Shown in pieces: positions 32,504-41,724 of a DNA stretch of 64,000 nt. This DNA comes from CAIQPV01 sp964480365 (lineage in GTDB: Bacteria; Pseudomonadota; Gammaproteobacteria; Burkholderiales; Gallionellaceae), in assembly GCA_964480365.1 (NCBI GenBank), contig CAYZPM010000015.1, positions 14,418 through 78,417 of the forward strand. Reading direction: 5' to 3'. The translations under genes were made by a program, and so were the position numbers. Every line of letters starts with the position of its first letter. Positions within the stretch are counted from its first letter, which is position 1. The notes under the pieces were generated by a model. That model had not been told where the DNA came from and searched no databases. It worked only from the letters and a program-made list of their open reading frames with translations.

Positions 32504-33971
32504 TAACTTCCAATCCGCCCATATAGGAACGTAGCACTTCCGGCACCACCACGCTGCCGTCGGCCTGCTGGTAATTCTCTAACACTGCAACCAGCGTGCG
32601 TCCCACTGCCAGACCCGATCCATTAAGCGTATGCAGCAATTCCGTCTTGCCCTGCGCGTTGCGGAAACGCGCCTGCATGCGCCGCGCCTGGAAGGCTTCG
32701 AAATTGGAACAGGACGAAATTTCGCGGTAGGTATTCTGCGCGGGCAGCCACACCTCGATGTCGTAAGTCATCGCGGCGGAAAAGCCCATGTCGCCGGTAC
32801 ATAGTTTTACTACGCGATAGGGCAGGGCTAATTTTTTCAAGATGGTCTCGGCGTGACCGAGCAACTCTTCCAACCCTTCATAGGATTTTTCCGGGTGCAC
32901 GATCTGCACCAACTCCACCTTGTCGAACTGGTGCTGGCGGATCATGCCGCGCGTATCGCGGCCATAGGAACCCGCCTCGGAACGGAAGCACGGCGTGTGT
33001 GCCACGTACTTCAGCGGCAACTGTTCCAGCGGCACGATGGAGTCGCGCACCATGTTGGTCACGGGAACTTCGGCGGTGGGAATTAGATAAAGCGGAATAA
33101 GACTTTTATAAACGCTATCTATTATTAGTGACGCCACATGGTCTTTATCTAATGCCCCAGACTCTATTTTTCGCTTATTCTCTTCTTTATCGCTAAAAGC
33201 ATTTTCAATTTTTTCAAGAATATCATCACCCAACATCCGAAAACCCAAAATGCCCGTATGCACTACCTTGAATAAATCATCTTCAAACTTCGGCAACTGC
33301 CCTGTACCACGCATTGAAGCAGCATTCACCAGATAAGGCACATAGGTCTCGGTATAACCGTGCTGGTCGGTGTGCGTGTCCAGCATGAATTGCGCCAGCG
33401 CGCGGTGGAGCCGCGCCAATGGGCCTTTCAGCAGCGAGAAACGCGCGCCGGAAATCTTGGTGGCAGTTTCAAAATCCAGACCGCCCAGCCCTTCGCCGAT
33501 GGCAACATGATCCTTAACTTCGAAAGCGAATTGCGGAATGCTGCCGACCTTGCGCACCTCAACGTTATCCGTCTCGGATTTTCCTGGCGGAACGCTCTCT
33601 TGCGGCAAGTTTGGAATCATGGACAAAAAAGTATCCATTTCTTGCAACACTTGCGGCAACTTCGATTCGAGCTGCTTCAACTCATCGCCCATCGCACCGA
33701 CTTCCGCCTTGTTTTGTTCTATCTGCTGATTATTGAAGTCAGCCTGATCAGACTCTTCGGTAGCGTTCAATCTGGCTATTTGACCGGCCAACACTCCGAT
33801 CTGCTTGCTCAGCGCATTGCGCTTGGCTTGCAGCTCCTGCGTTCGCGTCTGGATAGTTTTGCGTTGCGCTTCCAGTGTTTGAAATTGCACCTTATCCAAT
33901 TCAAAGCCGCGTGTCGCCAGCCGTGCCGCCACACCGTCCAAATCATTTCGTAATGCTTGAATATCTAACAT
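32490..33971 (-). CDS. serS: Seryl-tRNA synthetase with internal insertion
   Basis: 493 residues versus about 425-430 for most bacterial SerRS. The N-terminal coiled-coil arm (about 25-110), motif 2 region (TPCFRSEAGSYGRDTRGMIRQHQF) and motif 3 region (LNGSGLAVGRTLVAVLENYQ) are intact. Between DLFKV and LYLIPTAEVPVTN, where homologues usually have a short link, it carries about 55 extra residues (HTGILGFRMLGDDILEKI onward). The DNA of that part, about 33090-33262, is AT-rich compared with the rest. It charges tRNA-Ser (a tRNA-Ser gene lies nearby). The enzyme core should be functional. Confidence 0.95.
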   Translation of the reverse strand: MLDIQALRNDLDGVAARLATRGFELDKVQFQTLEAQRKTIQTRTQELQAKRNALSKQIGVLAGQIARLNATEESDQADFNNQQIEQNKAEVGAMGDELKQLESKLPQVLQEMDTFLSMIPNLPQESVPPGKSETDNVEVRKVGSIPQFAFEVKDHVAIGEGLGGLDFETATKISGARFSLLKGPLARLHRALAQFMLDTHTDQHGYTETYVPYLVNAASMRGTGQLPKFEDDLFKVVHTGILGFRMLGDDILEKIENAFSDKEENKRKIESGALDKDHVASLIIDSVYKSLIPLYLIPTAEVPVTNMVRDSIVPLEQLPLKYVAHTPCFRSEAGSYGRDTRGMIRQHQFDKVELVQIVHPEKSYEGLEELLGHAETILKKLALPYRVVKLCTGDMGFSAAMTYDIEVWLPAQNTYREISSCSNFEAFQARRMQARFRNAQGKTELLHTLNGSGLAVGRTLVAVLENYQQADGSVVVPEVLRSYMGGLEVIKAS

Positions 33972-34027
33972 ATCTTCTCCGTTTTACGTAGGGTGGGCTG
34001 TGCCCACCATGTCGGGCACAGCCCGAC

Positions 34028-35407
34028 CTACAAATTTTTCTTTTTTGCTGCCGCATCCAGCTCGCGCAAATGCGCCAGCTTCTCGGCAATCTTTGCTTCC
34101 AGCCCGCGCTCGGTCGGCTGGTAAAAACTCACTTCCGGCATGCCATCGGGAAAATAATTTTCACCCGCCGCATAACCATCCGCCTCGTTGTGCGCATAAC
34201 GGTAATTTTTACCGTAATCGAGTTGCTTCATCAATTTGGTCGGGGCATTGCGCAAATGCAGCGGCACTTCGCGCGAGCCGTCCTGAACGACGAAGGCGCG
34301 GGCGGCATTATACGCGACATACCCGGCATTCGACTTGGGCGCACAAGCCAGATACAGCACGGCTTGCGCCAGCGCTAACTCGCCTTCGGGCGAACCCAGC
34401 CGTTCGTAAGTTTGCGCGGCATCATTAGTTAACTGGATCGCGCGCGGATCGGCCAGGCCAATATCTTCCCACGCCATGCGCACGATGCGTCGCGCCATAT
34501 AGCGCGGATCAACACCGCCGTCCAGCATGCGCACCAGCCAATACAATGCGGCATCGGGATTGGAGCCACGCACCGATTTATGCAGTGCGGAAATCTGGTC
34601 GTAGAACGCCTCGCCGCCCTTGTCGAAACGGCGCAGATTTTGAGCCAGCGTGTTATCGAGAAAGGTATTGTCTATTTTGCTCACGCCAGCGGTTTGTGCT
34701 GCGTTTTGCAATTGCTCCAGCACATTGAGCAAACGGCGCGCATCGCCGTCGGCGTAACCGATGATGCGCTCACGCGCATCGTCATCGAACACTAAAATAC
34801 CCGTTCGGGCTGAGCTTGTCGAAGCCTGTCCTGAGTTCCTCTTATCCCCTTCGACAAGCTCAGGGCGAACGGAGGTTAGTGTTTGCTGCGCATGTTCGAA
34901 TAAAGTACCCAACTCTTCCGCCGACAGTGCATGCAACACATACACCTGCGCGCGCGACAACAGGGCGTTGTTCACCTCAAACGATGGATTCTCGGTGGTA
35001 GCTCCGATGAAAGTCACCAGCCCTTGTTCGACGAAAGGCAGAAAAGCATCCTGCTGCGATTTATTGAAACGGTGTACTTCGTCCACGAACAGGATGGTGT
35101 GACGTCCGCGCTGTTGCAGCACTTGCTGCGCCTGCGCGATGGCCTCGCGGATATCCTTCACTCCTGACAGCACCGCTGACAGCGGCACGAATTCGGAATC
35201 AAACGCCGACGCCATCAGCCGCGCCAGCGTGGTCTTTCCCACGCCGGGCGGCCCCCACAGGATCATCGAATGCAGCTTGCCGGATTCGAACGCCAGCCGT
35301 AACGGCCTGCCCGGCCCTAATAAGTGTGACTGGCCGATGACCTCGTCGATATGCCGGGGACGCAGACGCTCGGCCAATGGCGCGGCGGGTGATGGGGAGT
35401 CGAACAT
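34028..35407 (-). CDS. rarA: Replication-associated AAA+ ATPase RarA (MgsA)
   Basis: 459 residues from MFDSPSPAAPLAERLRPRHIDEVIGQ at 35407; eight codons upstream are less likely. Walker A GPPGVGKTTLA and Walker B ILFVDEVHRF are clear. RarA acts at stalled replication forks (family knowledge). An insertion of about 27 residues (starting SVRPELVEGDKRN and ending SSARTGIL) lies before VFDDDARERI in the AAA+ lid region; it is encoded by an inverted repeat at 34801-34872. Frame is kept. serS follows downstream. Confidence 0.95.
   Translation of the reverse strand: MFDSPSPAAPLAERLRPRHIDEVIGQSHLLGPGRPLRLAFESGKLHSMILWGPPGVGKTTLARLMASAFDSEFVPLSAVLSGVKDIREAIAQAQQVLQQRGRHTILFVDEVHRFNKSQQDAFLPFVEQGLVTFIGATTENPSFEVNNALLSRAQVYVLHALSAEELGTLFEHAQQTLTSVRPELVEGDKRNSGQASTSSARTGILVFDDDARERIIGYADGDARRLLNVLEQLQNAAQTAGVSKIDNTFLDNTLAQNLRRFDKGGEAFYDQISALHKSVRGSNPDAALYWLVRMLDGGVDPRYMARRIVRMAWEDIGLADPRAIQLTNDAAQTYERLGSPEGELALAQAVLYLACAPKSNAGYVAYNAARAFVVQDGSREVPLHLRNAPTKLMKQLDYGKNYRYAHNEADGYAAGENYFPDGMPEVSFYQPTERGLEAKIAEKLAHLRELDAAAKKKNL
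34801..34872. repeat. In-frame inverted repeat inside rarA
   Basis: A 24-base arm (34801-34824) containing GGGCTGAGCTTGTCGAAG and its inverted partner (34849-34872) containing CTTCGACAAGCTCAGGGC match at 22 of 24 positions. The partner encodes the RPELVEG peptide seen in many genomes carrying this repeat (family knowledge). Confidence 0.85.
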
Positions 35408-35425
35408 ATCACGCAAAACAACACC

Positions 35426-35549
35426 CACCACAGAGACACCGAGACACAGAGGAAAAACAAGAGAGAAACGAACCTTCAGTCAACAAAGGCTTTGCTGCTT
35501 GTTGAACTTTTCGGTTTGGTTTTCTCTGTGTCTCTGTGTCTCTGTGGTG
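35426..35549. repeat. Long inverted repeat between lolA and rarA
   Basis: A 27-base arm at 35426-35452 (CACCACAGAGACACCGAGAC...) and its inverted partner ending at 35549 (...TCTCTGTGGTG) differ at one base. Inner AGAGAAAC and GTTTTCTCT also pair. The arms show a GAGACAC/GTGTCTC periodic pattern. It occupies most of the gap between the two genes. Confidence 0.85.
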
Positions 35550-35565
35550 AAGATTTTTCATCTGT

Positions 35566-36198
35566 TCATTCGCCCAGCACATCTGCGCCCTTAGGCGGCA
35601 CAAATTTAAACAAGGTTGGCGACAACTGCGGATTGCGCTGCATGCTGGAAAAACGCAGTATAGTTTTGTGGCCGAAAGCATCGTGCAATTCCATGATGGA
35701 CAGATTGGACTGCGCGTCGAACGCCATGAGAATTTCGGCAAAGCTGGTATCTGAATTACGCGGCGTGGCTTGCATCCAATCCAGACCCTCGCGGCTATCC
35801 ATATTTTTCAATATAAAACCGCGCTCGATCTCGTTGTTGCCAGACAGTAATGCAGCCGGGCTGCTGCCCAGCGCGGCATCCAGCTTCTTCACCGTAACCT
35901 GATTGAGATCCGTATCGTATAGCCAGAATTTTTCGCCATCGCCTACGATCAGTTGTTCATAGGGTTTCTGGTAGGCCCAACGAAATTTTCCCGGACGCAC
36001 GAATTGCATGTTGCCGGACGCGGCTTGAATCTTCTTGCCGCCTTTATCCAGGACGTCCTGCGTGAAATTCGCCTGCCCGGAATGGGTGGAGGCGATAAAA
36101 GTTTTCAGCTTGTCTATGGCATCGGCATGGGCGGCAAGCGGTACAATAAAAATAAAAAACAGGATGAGTCTCGACACTTTGTAATTAAAACATGACAT
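35566..36198 (-). CDS. lolA: Outer-membrane lipoprotein carrier LolA
   Basis: 210 residues with a signal peptide (LILFFIFIVPLAAHADA). Mature motifs ANFTQDVLDKGGKKIQAASGNMQFVRPGKFRWAYQKPYEQLIVGDGEKFWLYDTDLNQVTV are typical. It ferries lipoproteins through the periplasm to LolB (family knowledge). In related bacteria lolA lies next to ftsK; here three extra genes (36277-39388) separate them. Confidence 0.95.
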   Translation of the reverse strand: MSCFNYKVSRLILFFIFIVPLAAHADAIDKLKTFIASTHSGQANFTQDVLDKGGKKIQAASGNMQFVRPGKFRWAYQKPYEQLIVGDGEKFWLYDTDLNQVTVKKLDAALGSSPAALLSGNNEIERGFILKNMDSREGLDWMQATPRNSDTSFAEILMAFDAQSNLSIMELHDAFGHKTILRFSSMQRNPQLSPTLFKFVPPKGADVLGE

Positions 36199-36276
36199 TA
36201 CCGCTCTCCGCCGTTAATCGTGAAAACCAGCTTAACATCTTATTAAAGGTTTGCGCATCAACTTGAACCACTATGC

Positions 36277-38028
36277 CTACAACTTATCCAGCAACTTTAT
36301 GAAATTTCGCTTGGCTTTATATTTGGCACGCAACAGCGCGATGTATTGCCTGAAATCCGCCGGGATATCCAAGCGCGGCAGAAGTGGCTTGAGTCTTTTT
36401 ACCAGTTTGATCGCTTCTTCGTAAGCAGAATTGTTGGTCTGTTCAATCGCTGTTTCGATGAGCCGCCGATAGATCGGCACGGCATCGCCCGGATGCCCCT
36501 CCTCACGCGTAGCGGCAAGCTTTAGCCATAAACTGTCTGAGATGGCACCCCGCGACGCGGCCTCCCATGCAGCTTCCGCGTTTTTTTCCCACAGGGAGAT
36601 TTCCACCAGAGCGGCAGCGTTTGATAAATAATAGGGTACCTGCCGCTTGCTCGCCTGTCCGGTAATAAGCTGATCCAGATGGTTGAGCGCTTGTTGCCGA
36701 AAGGCCACCCAAAGACCGGGCTTATCCGCGAACTGATGTAATTTCTGATAGTGCGCCAAGCCAGGTCGTTCGGTGAATTGCACCCAAATCAATTGCATTG
36801 CCTCATCGTTGCGTTTGCAACGCAAATATTCTTCTGCAAGAAAATCCCGCAGCCGGTTATCCGGCTGCGGGAACGCTTTAAGGCCACGCTCCGCCCATAC
36901 CAGCGCCTGATCGCGTTTGCGGTGAGTCCGGTAAATTTCAGCAATATCCAAGTATCGCAAGGCGCTCGACAAATCGCGCGATTTCACCGCCACCAAGGCT
37001 TCGACATCGCCGGATAATTCGGCGATATTCTCCATGATCCGGGTGATGCGCCAACGAAGGCCATCATAACCGCCACGCTCCGCTTCCTGCGTGAGCGGCC
37101 CAATTTTGCACCATTCCTCCGCTGCCAACTGTTTATATCTGGCGGAGCCTTCCTTGCCCAGCACCTTGGAATATCGGCGCAAACTGTCATGGAAAGCGTC
37201 AAAGTCAGCGGTCATTTCGAATTTGAATAAGCGCTCGGCAAGCGCCACCGGGTCTGGGCAAGCGGTCATGCATGCCTGGTAGTGCAGTTCACCCAAGCGT
37301 TCCAGCATGTCAGTCATTTCGCCGCCATTCGAGTCGTCCACATATTCACAAGCCGCTTCGACGCGGGTGATGGCATACTCGGCCAGTTCGACCAATGCCG
37401 CAGCTTTCCCTTGCTGCAACAGCTCGGACAAGGAATCGGCGATGTTTTCAAGGCCTGCCGCGTAAGTTGATGCCTCATTCCAATCCACGTATCCACCCGT
37501 ATCCACAGCCCGGTCTATGGCCGCGCGAAATGCCTTGATGGTCGAAGCGGGGCCAGCCGCGCGCCGCGCTTTCAGCAAAAGATTTTCATACAGCACATCA
37601 TCGCGCTTTGCGGTTCCGAGCAGCCACGCCGCGAGCGATTCGGCATCCTGCAAGCTTACGAAATCAGTGATTTCTTTCCATGGATTATTTTTCTTCTGCT
37701 TGGCGGATTTCGTCCCACCCACGGGGCCGTTTTCCGCCAGCCATGCCAGACCAACGGCAACGCAATGCTTGCAAAAATTGCCATCCTCTCCATGCGGACA
37801 AGAACACTCATACTCAATCCCGCTATCCTCTTCCCACAACCTTACAGAGTAGGAATAAGAGCCCGAGACCCGAGCAGAAAGCATGTTATCGGCCATTTTC
37901 ATCCGGCTGACTGCACCGCTCTTGAAGTAATCTTCACCACGAGCAAAGACAGCGGAACCAGCGAGTTTTTTCAATATAGCAAGAGATAAATGATCGGTGA
38001 GCATAATGGGCGTTTGATCCTTTAACAT
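36277..38028 (-). CDS. SWIM zinc-finger protein
   Basis: 583 residues (575 if started at 38004, MLTDHLSLAIL, which has AAAGGA upstream). The SWIM zinc finger is near residues 74-95: CSCPHGEDGNFCKHCVAVGLAWL, with C-x-C then C-x-H spacing. The remainder is helical and repeat-like, resembling tetratricopeptide-type arrays in SWIM proteins of this size (about 200-560). SWIM fingers bind nucleic acid or protein (family knowledge). It is divergent from the 38133 gene, with a 104-base shared upstream region. Function unknown; part of an apparent insertion between lolA and ftsK. Confidence 0.85.
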   Translation of the reverse strand: MLKDQTPIMLTDHLSLAILKKLAGSAVFARGEDYFKSGAVSRMKMADNMLSARVSGSYSYSVRLWEEDSGIEYECSCPHGEDGNFCKHCVAVGLAWLAENGPVGGTKSAKQKKNNPWKEITDFVSLQDAESLAAWLLGTAKRDDVLYENLLLKARRAAGPASTIKAFRAAIDRAVDTGGYVDWNEASTYAAGLENIADSLSELLQQGKAAALVELAEYAITRVEAACEYVDDSNGGEMTDMLERLGELHYQACMTACPDPVALAERLFKFEMTADFDAFHDSLRRYSKVLGKEGSARYKQLAAEEWCKIGPLTQEAERGGYDGLRWRITRIMENIAELSGDVEALVAVKSRDLSSALRYLDIAEIYRTHRKRDQALVWAERGLKAFPQPDNRLRDFLAEEYLRCKRNDEAMQLIWVQFTERPGLAHYQKLHQFADKPGLWVAFRQQALNHLDQLITGQASKRQVPYYLSNAAALVEISLWEKNAEAAWEAASRGAISDSLWLKLAATREEGHPGDAVPIYRRLIETAIEQTNNSAYEEAIKLVKRLKPLLPRLDIPADFRQYIALLRAKYKAKRNFIKLLDKL

Positions 38029-38132
38029 ATAGCCTCGGCAGATTCAACGGAAAACAGTCATTCCGGCAAACTATTTCATCCTGAAACATAGTCTGCCATA
38101 ATAACGTCATTCTTTGTTTTCGTTCGTTCATC

Positions 38133-38612
38133 ATGGCATCAGAAATACTCACCGATGCGCAAATCAACTCGCTTATAAAAATGCCCAAGCGAATTGAAAA
38201 TCCAGGTGCAAAAAACCGGACTGAGGGTAAACACGCCCGACGGGATTTTCGGGTTAAGAGCATGGATGACAAGCATGAGTTTGCCTTGTTCGTCCGCCAA
38301 AGCACCATGTTGTCGGATAGTTTTTCAGCTGGGTTACGTTGGTTATCCAAAAGTGGTGAAGCCGTGATGCTTGTCCGCTTTAATGGCCCAAGCCATCCTC
38401 ATTCCAATATGCTGGAGGGTGAGCGCTTCGAGTTTGAACACCACATACATCAAGCCACGGAACGTTATCTTGCTGCGGGAAATAAGGACGAAGGCTACGC
38501 GGAAATAACCAAAGAATACAAAACAATCAACGGGGCGATCCATTGTCTTGTTACGCGATGCAACATTACCGGACTGACAACCCAAGCGGATGAACCGGAC
38601 TTATTCGATTGA
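38133..38612 (+). CDS. DUF6978-like protein
   Basis: 159 residues. ILTDAQINSLIKMPKRIENPGAKNRTEGKHARRDFRVKS and MLVRFNGPSHPHSNMLEGERFEFEHHIHQATERYLAAG resemble the DUF6978 family (name given with moderate certainty). No signal or membrane segment. The TGA stop overlaps the TTG start of the next gene by two bases, or lies two bases before its ATG. The two genes are almost certainly cotranscribed. Function not established; see findings. Confidence 0.6.
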   Translation: MASEILTDAQINSLIKMPKRIENPGAKNRTEGKHARRDFRVKSMDDKHEFALFVRQSTMLSDSFSAGLRWLSKSGEAVMLVRFNGPSHPHSNMLEGERFEFEHHIHQATERYLAAGNKDEGYAEITKEYKTINGAIHCLVTRCNITGLTTQADEPDLFD

Positions 38613-39388
38613 ACATGAAAATTGAGGATATAAAAAAAGCTGTATGCTCCACTCTTTGCGCAAACGTCAATGTTGTTGAGCGCGACGGGGGGGTGCTTTT
38701 CGTCTCGACGCCGTTCAGTTTCTCCGATGGTGATGCCTACTCCATCTACCTAAAAACCTTGCAAACAGGTGGATTCCGCATTACCGACATGGGCGGAACG
38801 CTCATGCACCTTAGTTACGAAAACGATATAGACAAGTTCCGCGAAGGCACGCGCGGCAAAGTGTTCAGCCAGATACTTTCTGAAATGGACTTATTCGAGG
38901 ACGAGGGAGAGTTTTACATTGACACGCCTGCGGACAAGTTGGGTGTCGGCATATTCCATTTCGGCCAGGCACTCACCCGGTTGCATGACCTGACTTTTCT
39001 CAATCGTGTTCGCGTTGAAAGCACCTTCTATGAAGACCTGCGCGAAAAACTGCGCGGTTATGTAGATGCGGAACGCATCCACGAAAACTACATCGTGCCC
39101 GGCGTAGCCAACGCCAACGACTATCCTGTGGACTACTTCATTGAGGGCGGCACACAACCTCTCTACTTATTTGGCGTTCCCAGCAAGGACAAAACACGGC
39201 TTGCTACCATTGTCCTGCAACATTTGAACACGGCGGAAATTGATTTCAACTCCATGGTCGTATTCCAGAACGCGCCCGACATTCCTTCCCGCGACCTCAG
39301 CCGCCTGATGAATGCCGCCAATGACATGATTTCCTCGATAGACTCGTCGGACGACTTCGAGCGTAAGTTATTGCGGCGCGTCAAATAG
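38609..39388 (+). CDS. DUF1828/DUF1829-type protein
   Basis: 259 residues from TTG 38609, or 257 from ATG 38615. The N-terminal part (FVSTPFSFSDGDAYSIYLKTLQTGGFRITDMGGTLMHLSYE) matches the DUF1828 pattern of a D-G-D motif followed by a T-D-x-G-x-T-L motif. The C-terminal part (about 140-255) corresponds to DUF1829. The pair with the preceding gene suggests a two-component toxin-antitoxin or defence-like module (inference only). It ends 26 bases before convergent ftsK. Confidence 0.65.
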   Translation: MNMKIEDIKKAVCSTLCANVNVVERDGGVLFVSTPFSFSDGDAYSIYLKTLQTGGFRITDMGGTLMHLSYENDIDKFREGTRGKVFSQILSEMDLFEDEGEFYIDTPADKLGVGIFHFGQALTRLHDLTFLNRVRVESTFYEDLREKLRGYVDAERIHENYIVPGVANANDYPVDYFIEGGTQPLYLFGVPSKDKTRLATIVLQHLNTAEIDFNSMVVFQNAPDIPSRDLSRLMNAANDMISSIDSSDDFERKLLRRVK

Positions 39389-39413
39389 TTTACACCGACT
39401 CACCTCAAACAAC

Positions 39414-41696
39414 TTACTCCTGTCTCGCCGGCGCAATCACTTCACGATTACCATTGCTCTGCATCGGCGTCACTACTCCGGCGCGTTCCATCTGTTCCAC
39501 CAGACGCGCGGCGCGGTTGTAGCCGATGCGCAGATGGCGCTGCACCAGCGAGATGGAGGCGCGGCGCGACTTCACTACGATCTCCACCGCTTGGTCATAG
39601 AGGGCGTCAGATTCTGCATCCGCACTGCCGCCTTCGAGCTCGCCACCCGCTTCCTGTTCATCCAGAGAGGTCAACACACCCTCAATGTAATTCGGTGCGC
39701 CTTGTGCCTTGAGGTATTCCGCCACGCGATGCACTTCCTGATCAGACACGAACGCGCCGTGCACGCGCTGCGGATAACCGCTGCCCGGCGGCAGGTAGAG
39801 CATGTCGCCCTGCCCCAACAATGCTTCCGCACCCATCTGATCGAGGATGGTGCGCGAATCTATTTTGCTCGACACTTGGAACGCCACGCGCGTCGGCACG
39901 TTGGCCTTGATGAGTCCGGTGATCACATCCACCGATGGGCGCTGGGTCGCCAGCACCAGATGGATGCCGGAGGCTCGTGCCTTCTGCGCCAAGCGCGCGA
40001 TCAGCTCTTCGACTTTTTTGCCGACCACCATCATCAGGTCGGCCAGTTCGTCGATGAACACTACGATGAGCGGCAACTCTTCCAGCGCTTCGGGATTGTC
40101 CGGCGTCAACGTGAACGGGTTGGTCAATGGCGCACCCGCCTTGACCGCGTCGCGCACTTTCTGGTTGTAGCCGGCAATGTTGCGCACGCCGAGCGATGAC
40201 ATTAACTTATAGCGTTTCTCCATCTCTTGCACGCACCAGTTCAAGGCGGATGCGGCAAGACGCATGTCGGTAACCACGGGCGCCAACAGGTGCGGGATGT
40301 CTTCATAAACCGATAACTCCAGCATTTTTGGATCAACCAACAACAGGCGCACTTGTTGCGGCGTAGCCTTGTACAGCAGGCTCAGGATCATGGCGTTGAT
40401 CGCCACCGACTTGCCGGAACCGGTGGTGCCCGCCACCAGTACGTGCGGCATCTTGCCAAGGTCGGCCACCACCGGCTTGCCCGCGATGTCCTTACCCATC
40501 GCCATGGTGAGCGGCGAGTTCATGTCCGCATAAGCCTGCGAACTCAGAATCTCGGAGAGCTTCACCACTTGGCGTTTTGGATTGGGCAACTCCAGCGCCA
40601 TATAGGCCTTGCCGGGGATAGTCTCGACCAAGCGGATGCTCACCACCGACAGCGCGCGTGCAAGATCTTTCACTAGGTTGGTAATCTGGCTGCCCTTCAC
40701 GCCGACGGCGGGTTCAATCTCGTAGCGCGTGATAACCGGCCCCGGATAGGCCGCAACCACTTTCACCTCCACGCCGAAATCCATGAGTTTGCGTTCGATC
40801 AGGCGCGAGGTGAATTCCAGCGTGTCGGCGGACAGCACTTCGATTTCATGCGTAGGTTGATCCAGCAAATGTAGCGGCGGCAAAGGCGAGTCAGGCATTT
40901 CGGCAAACAACGGAACCTGTTTTTCTGCCTCCACACGCTTGGATTGCGGCACTTCCATCACTGGCGGTTCGATGTAGATAGGCTGGTGATCTTCCACGCG
41001 CTTCTTTTCTACCTCTACCACGACTTCGCGCTCAGCCACCGCATGGGTGCCAATGCGCCGATCCTGCCACGTTTGCCAAGTGTTGCGCGTCCAGAAATAA
41101 CTGACCTCAATGAACGTCCCCAGCCAATCGGTAAATCGCAGCCAGGACAGCCCGCTGAACAGGCTGAAGCTCGCAGCCATCAGCGCCAGCAAGCACAGGG
41201 TTGCACCGGTAAAGCCCAGCAGGTGCGCCAGCGCATCGCCCAGCACCTTGCCGAGCATGCCGCCGGGAGCGAGCGGCAATGCGACTTTCAGACTGTATAG
41301 CCGCAGCGCTTCCAATGCACTGGAGGACAGCAGCAACACAGCGAAACCGGGCAGCGCCAGCCACAAGGTGCGGCGGTCGAACAGACTCTCAGGAGAAATA
41401 CCACGATAGCCCGCCCACACCCGCTGCACTAAAAACGCCGCCCACCACCACGCGGAAAAACCGAACACATATAGCAGCACATCCGCCAGCCAAGCGCCGA
41501 AGACGCCGCCCGGATTGTGCAACACCGCTCCGCTGGCGCTGTGCGACCATGAGGGATCGTTGCGATCATAACCATACAAAATAAGGATTAAATACAAGGC
41601 CACGGCAATCAGCAGCAACCAGCGCGATTCGCGTAGCAAAGCTACCAGCCGACTCGGCAACGGTGCGGAATTATCGGCCGTATCGCTCAATGACAT
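39414..41696 (-). CDS. ftsK: DNA translocase FtsK
   Basis: 760 residues from ATG 41696 (MSLSDTADNS); 29 upstream codons are rejected. Four membrane segments lie in residues 23-185. Walker A GTTGSGKSVAIN is at 423-434, with IDELADLMM as Walker B. The C-terminal gamma domain (about 690-755, SLVQRHLRIGYNRAARLVEQMERAGVV) recognises KOPS (family knowledge). The linker is short, as in FtsK/SpoIIIE proteins of this size. It coordinates chromosome segregation with division. Confidence 0.96.
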   Translation of the reverse strand: MSLSDTADNSAPLPSRLVALLRESRWLLLIAVALYLILILYGYDRNDPSWSHSASGAVLHNPGGVFGAWLADVLLYVFGFSAWWWAAFLVQRVWAGYRGISPESLFDRRTLWLALPGFAVLLLSSSALEALRLYSLKVALPLAPGGMLGKVLGDALAHLLGFTGATLCLLALMAASFSLFSGLSWLRFTDWLGTFIEVSYFWTRNTWQTWQDRRIGTHAVAEREVVVEVEKKRVEDHQPIYIEPPVMEVPQSKRVEAEKQVPLFAEMPDSPLPPLHLLDQPTHEIEVLSADTLEFTSRLIERKLMDFGVEVKVVAAYPGPVITRYEIEPAVGVKGSQITNLVKDLARALSVVSIRLVETIPGKAYMALELPNPKRQVVKLSEILSSQAYADMNSPLTMAMGKDIAGKPVVADLGKMPHVLVAGTTGSGKSVAINAMILSLLYKATPQQVRLLLVDPKMLELSVYEDIPHLLAPVVTDMRLAASALNWCVQEMEKRYKLMSSLGVRNIAGYNQKVRDAVKAGAPLTNPFTLTPDNPEALEELPLIVVFIDELADLMMVVGKKVEELIARLAQKARASGIHLVLATQRPSVDVITGLIKANVPTRVAFQVSSKIDSRTILDQMGAEALLGQGDMLYLPPGSGYPQRVHGAFVSDQEVHRVAEYLKAQGAPNYIEGVLTSLDEQEAGGELEGGSADAESDALYDQAVEIVVKSRRASISLVQRHLRIGYNRAARLVEQMERAGVVTPMQSNGNREVIAPARQE

Positions 41697-41724
41697 GGTG
41701 CGTTCCACACAGGTATCATTGTGT

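Noticed and set aside
36277..39388. SWIM-DUF6978-DUF1828 block taken as a known named defence system
   Set aside because: I do not recognise it as any named system, so it is only offered as a candidate.
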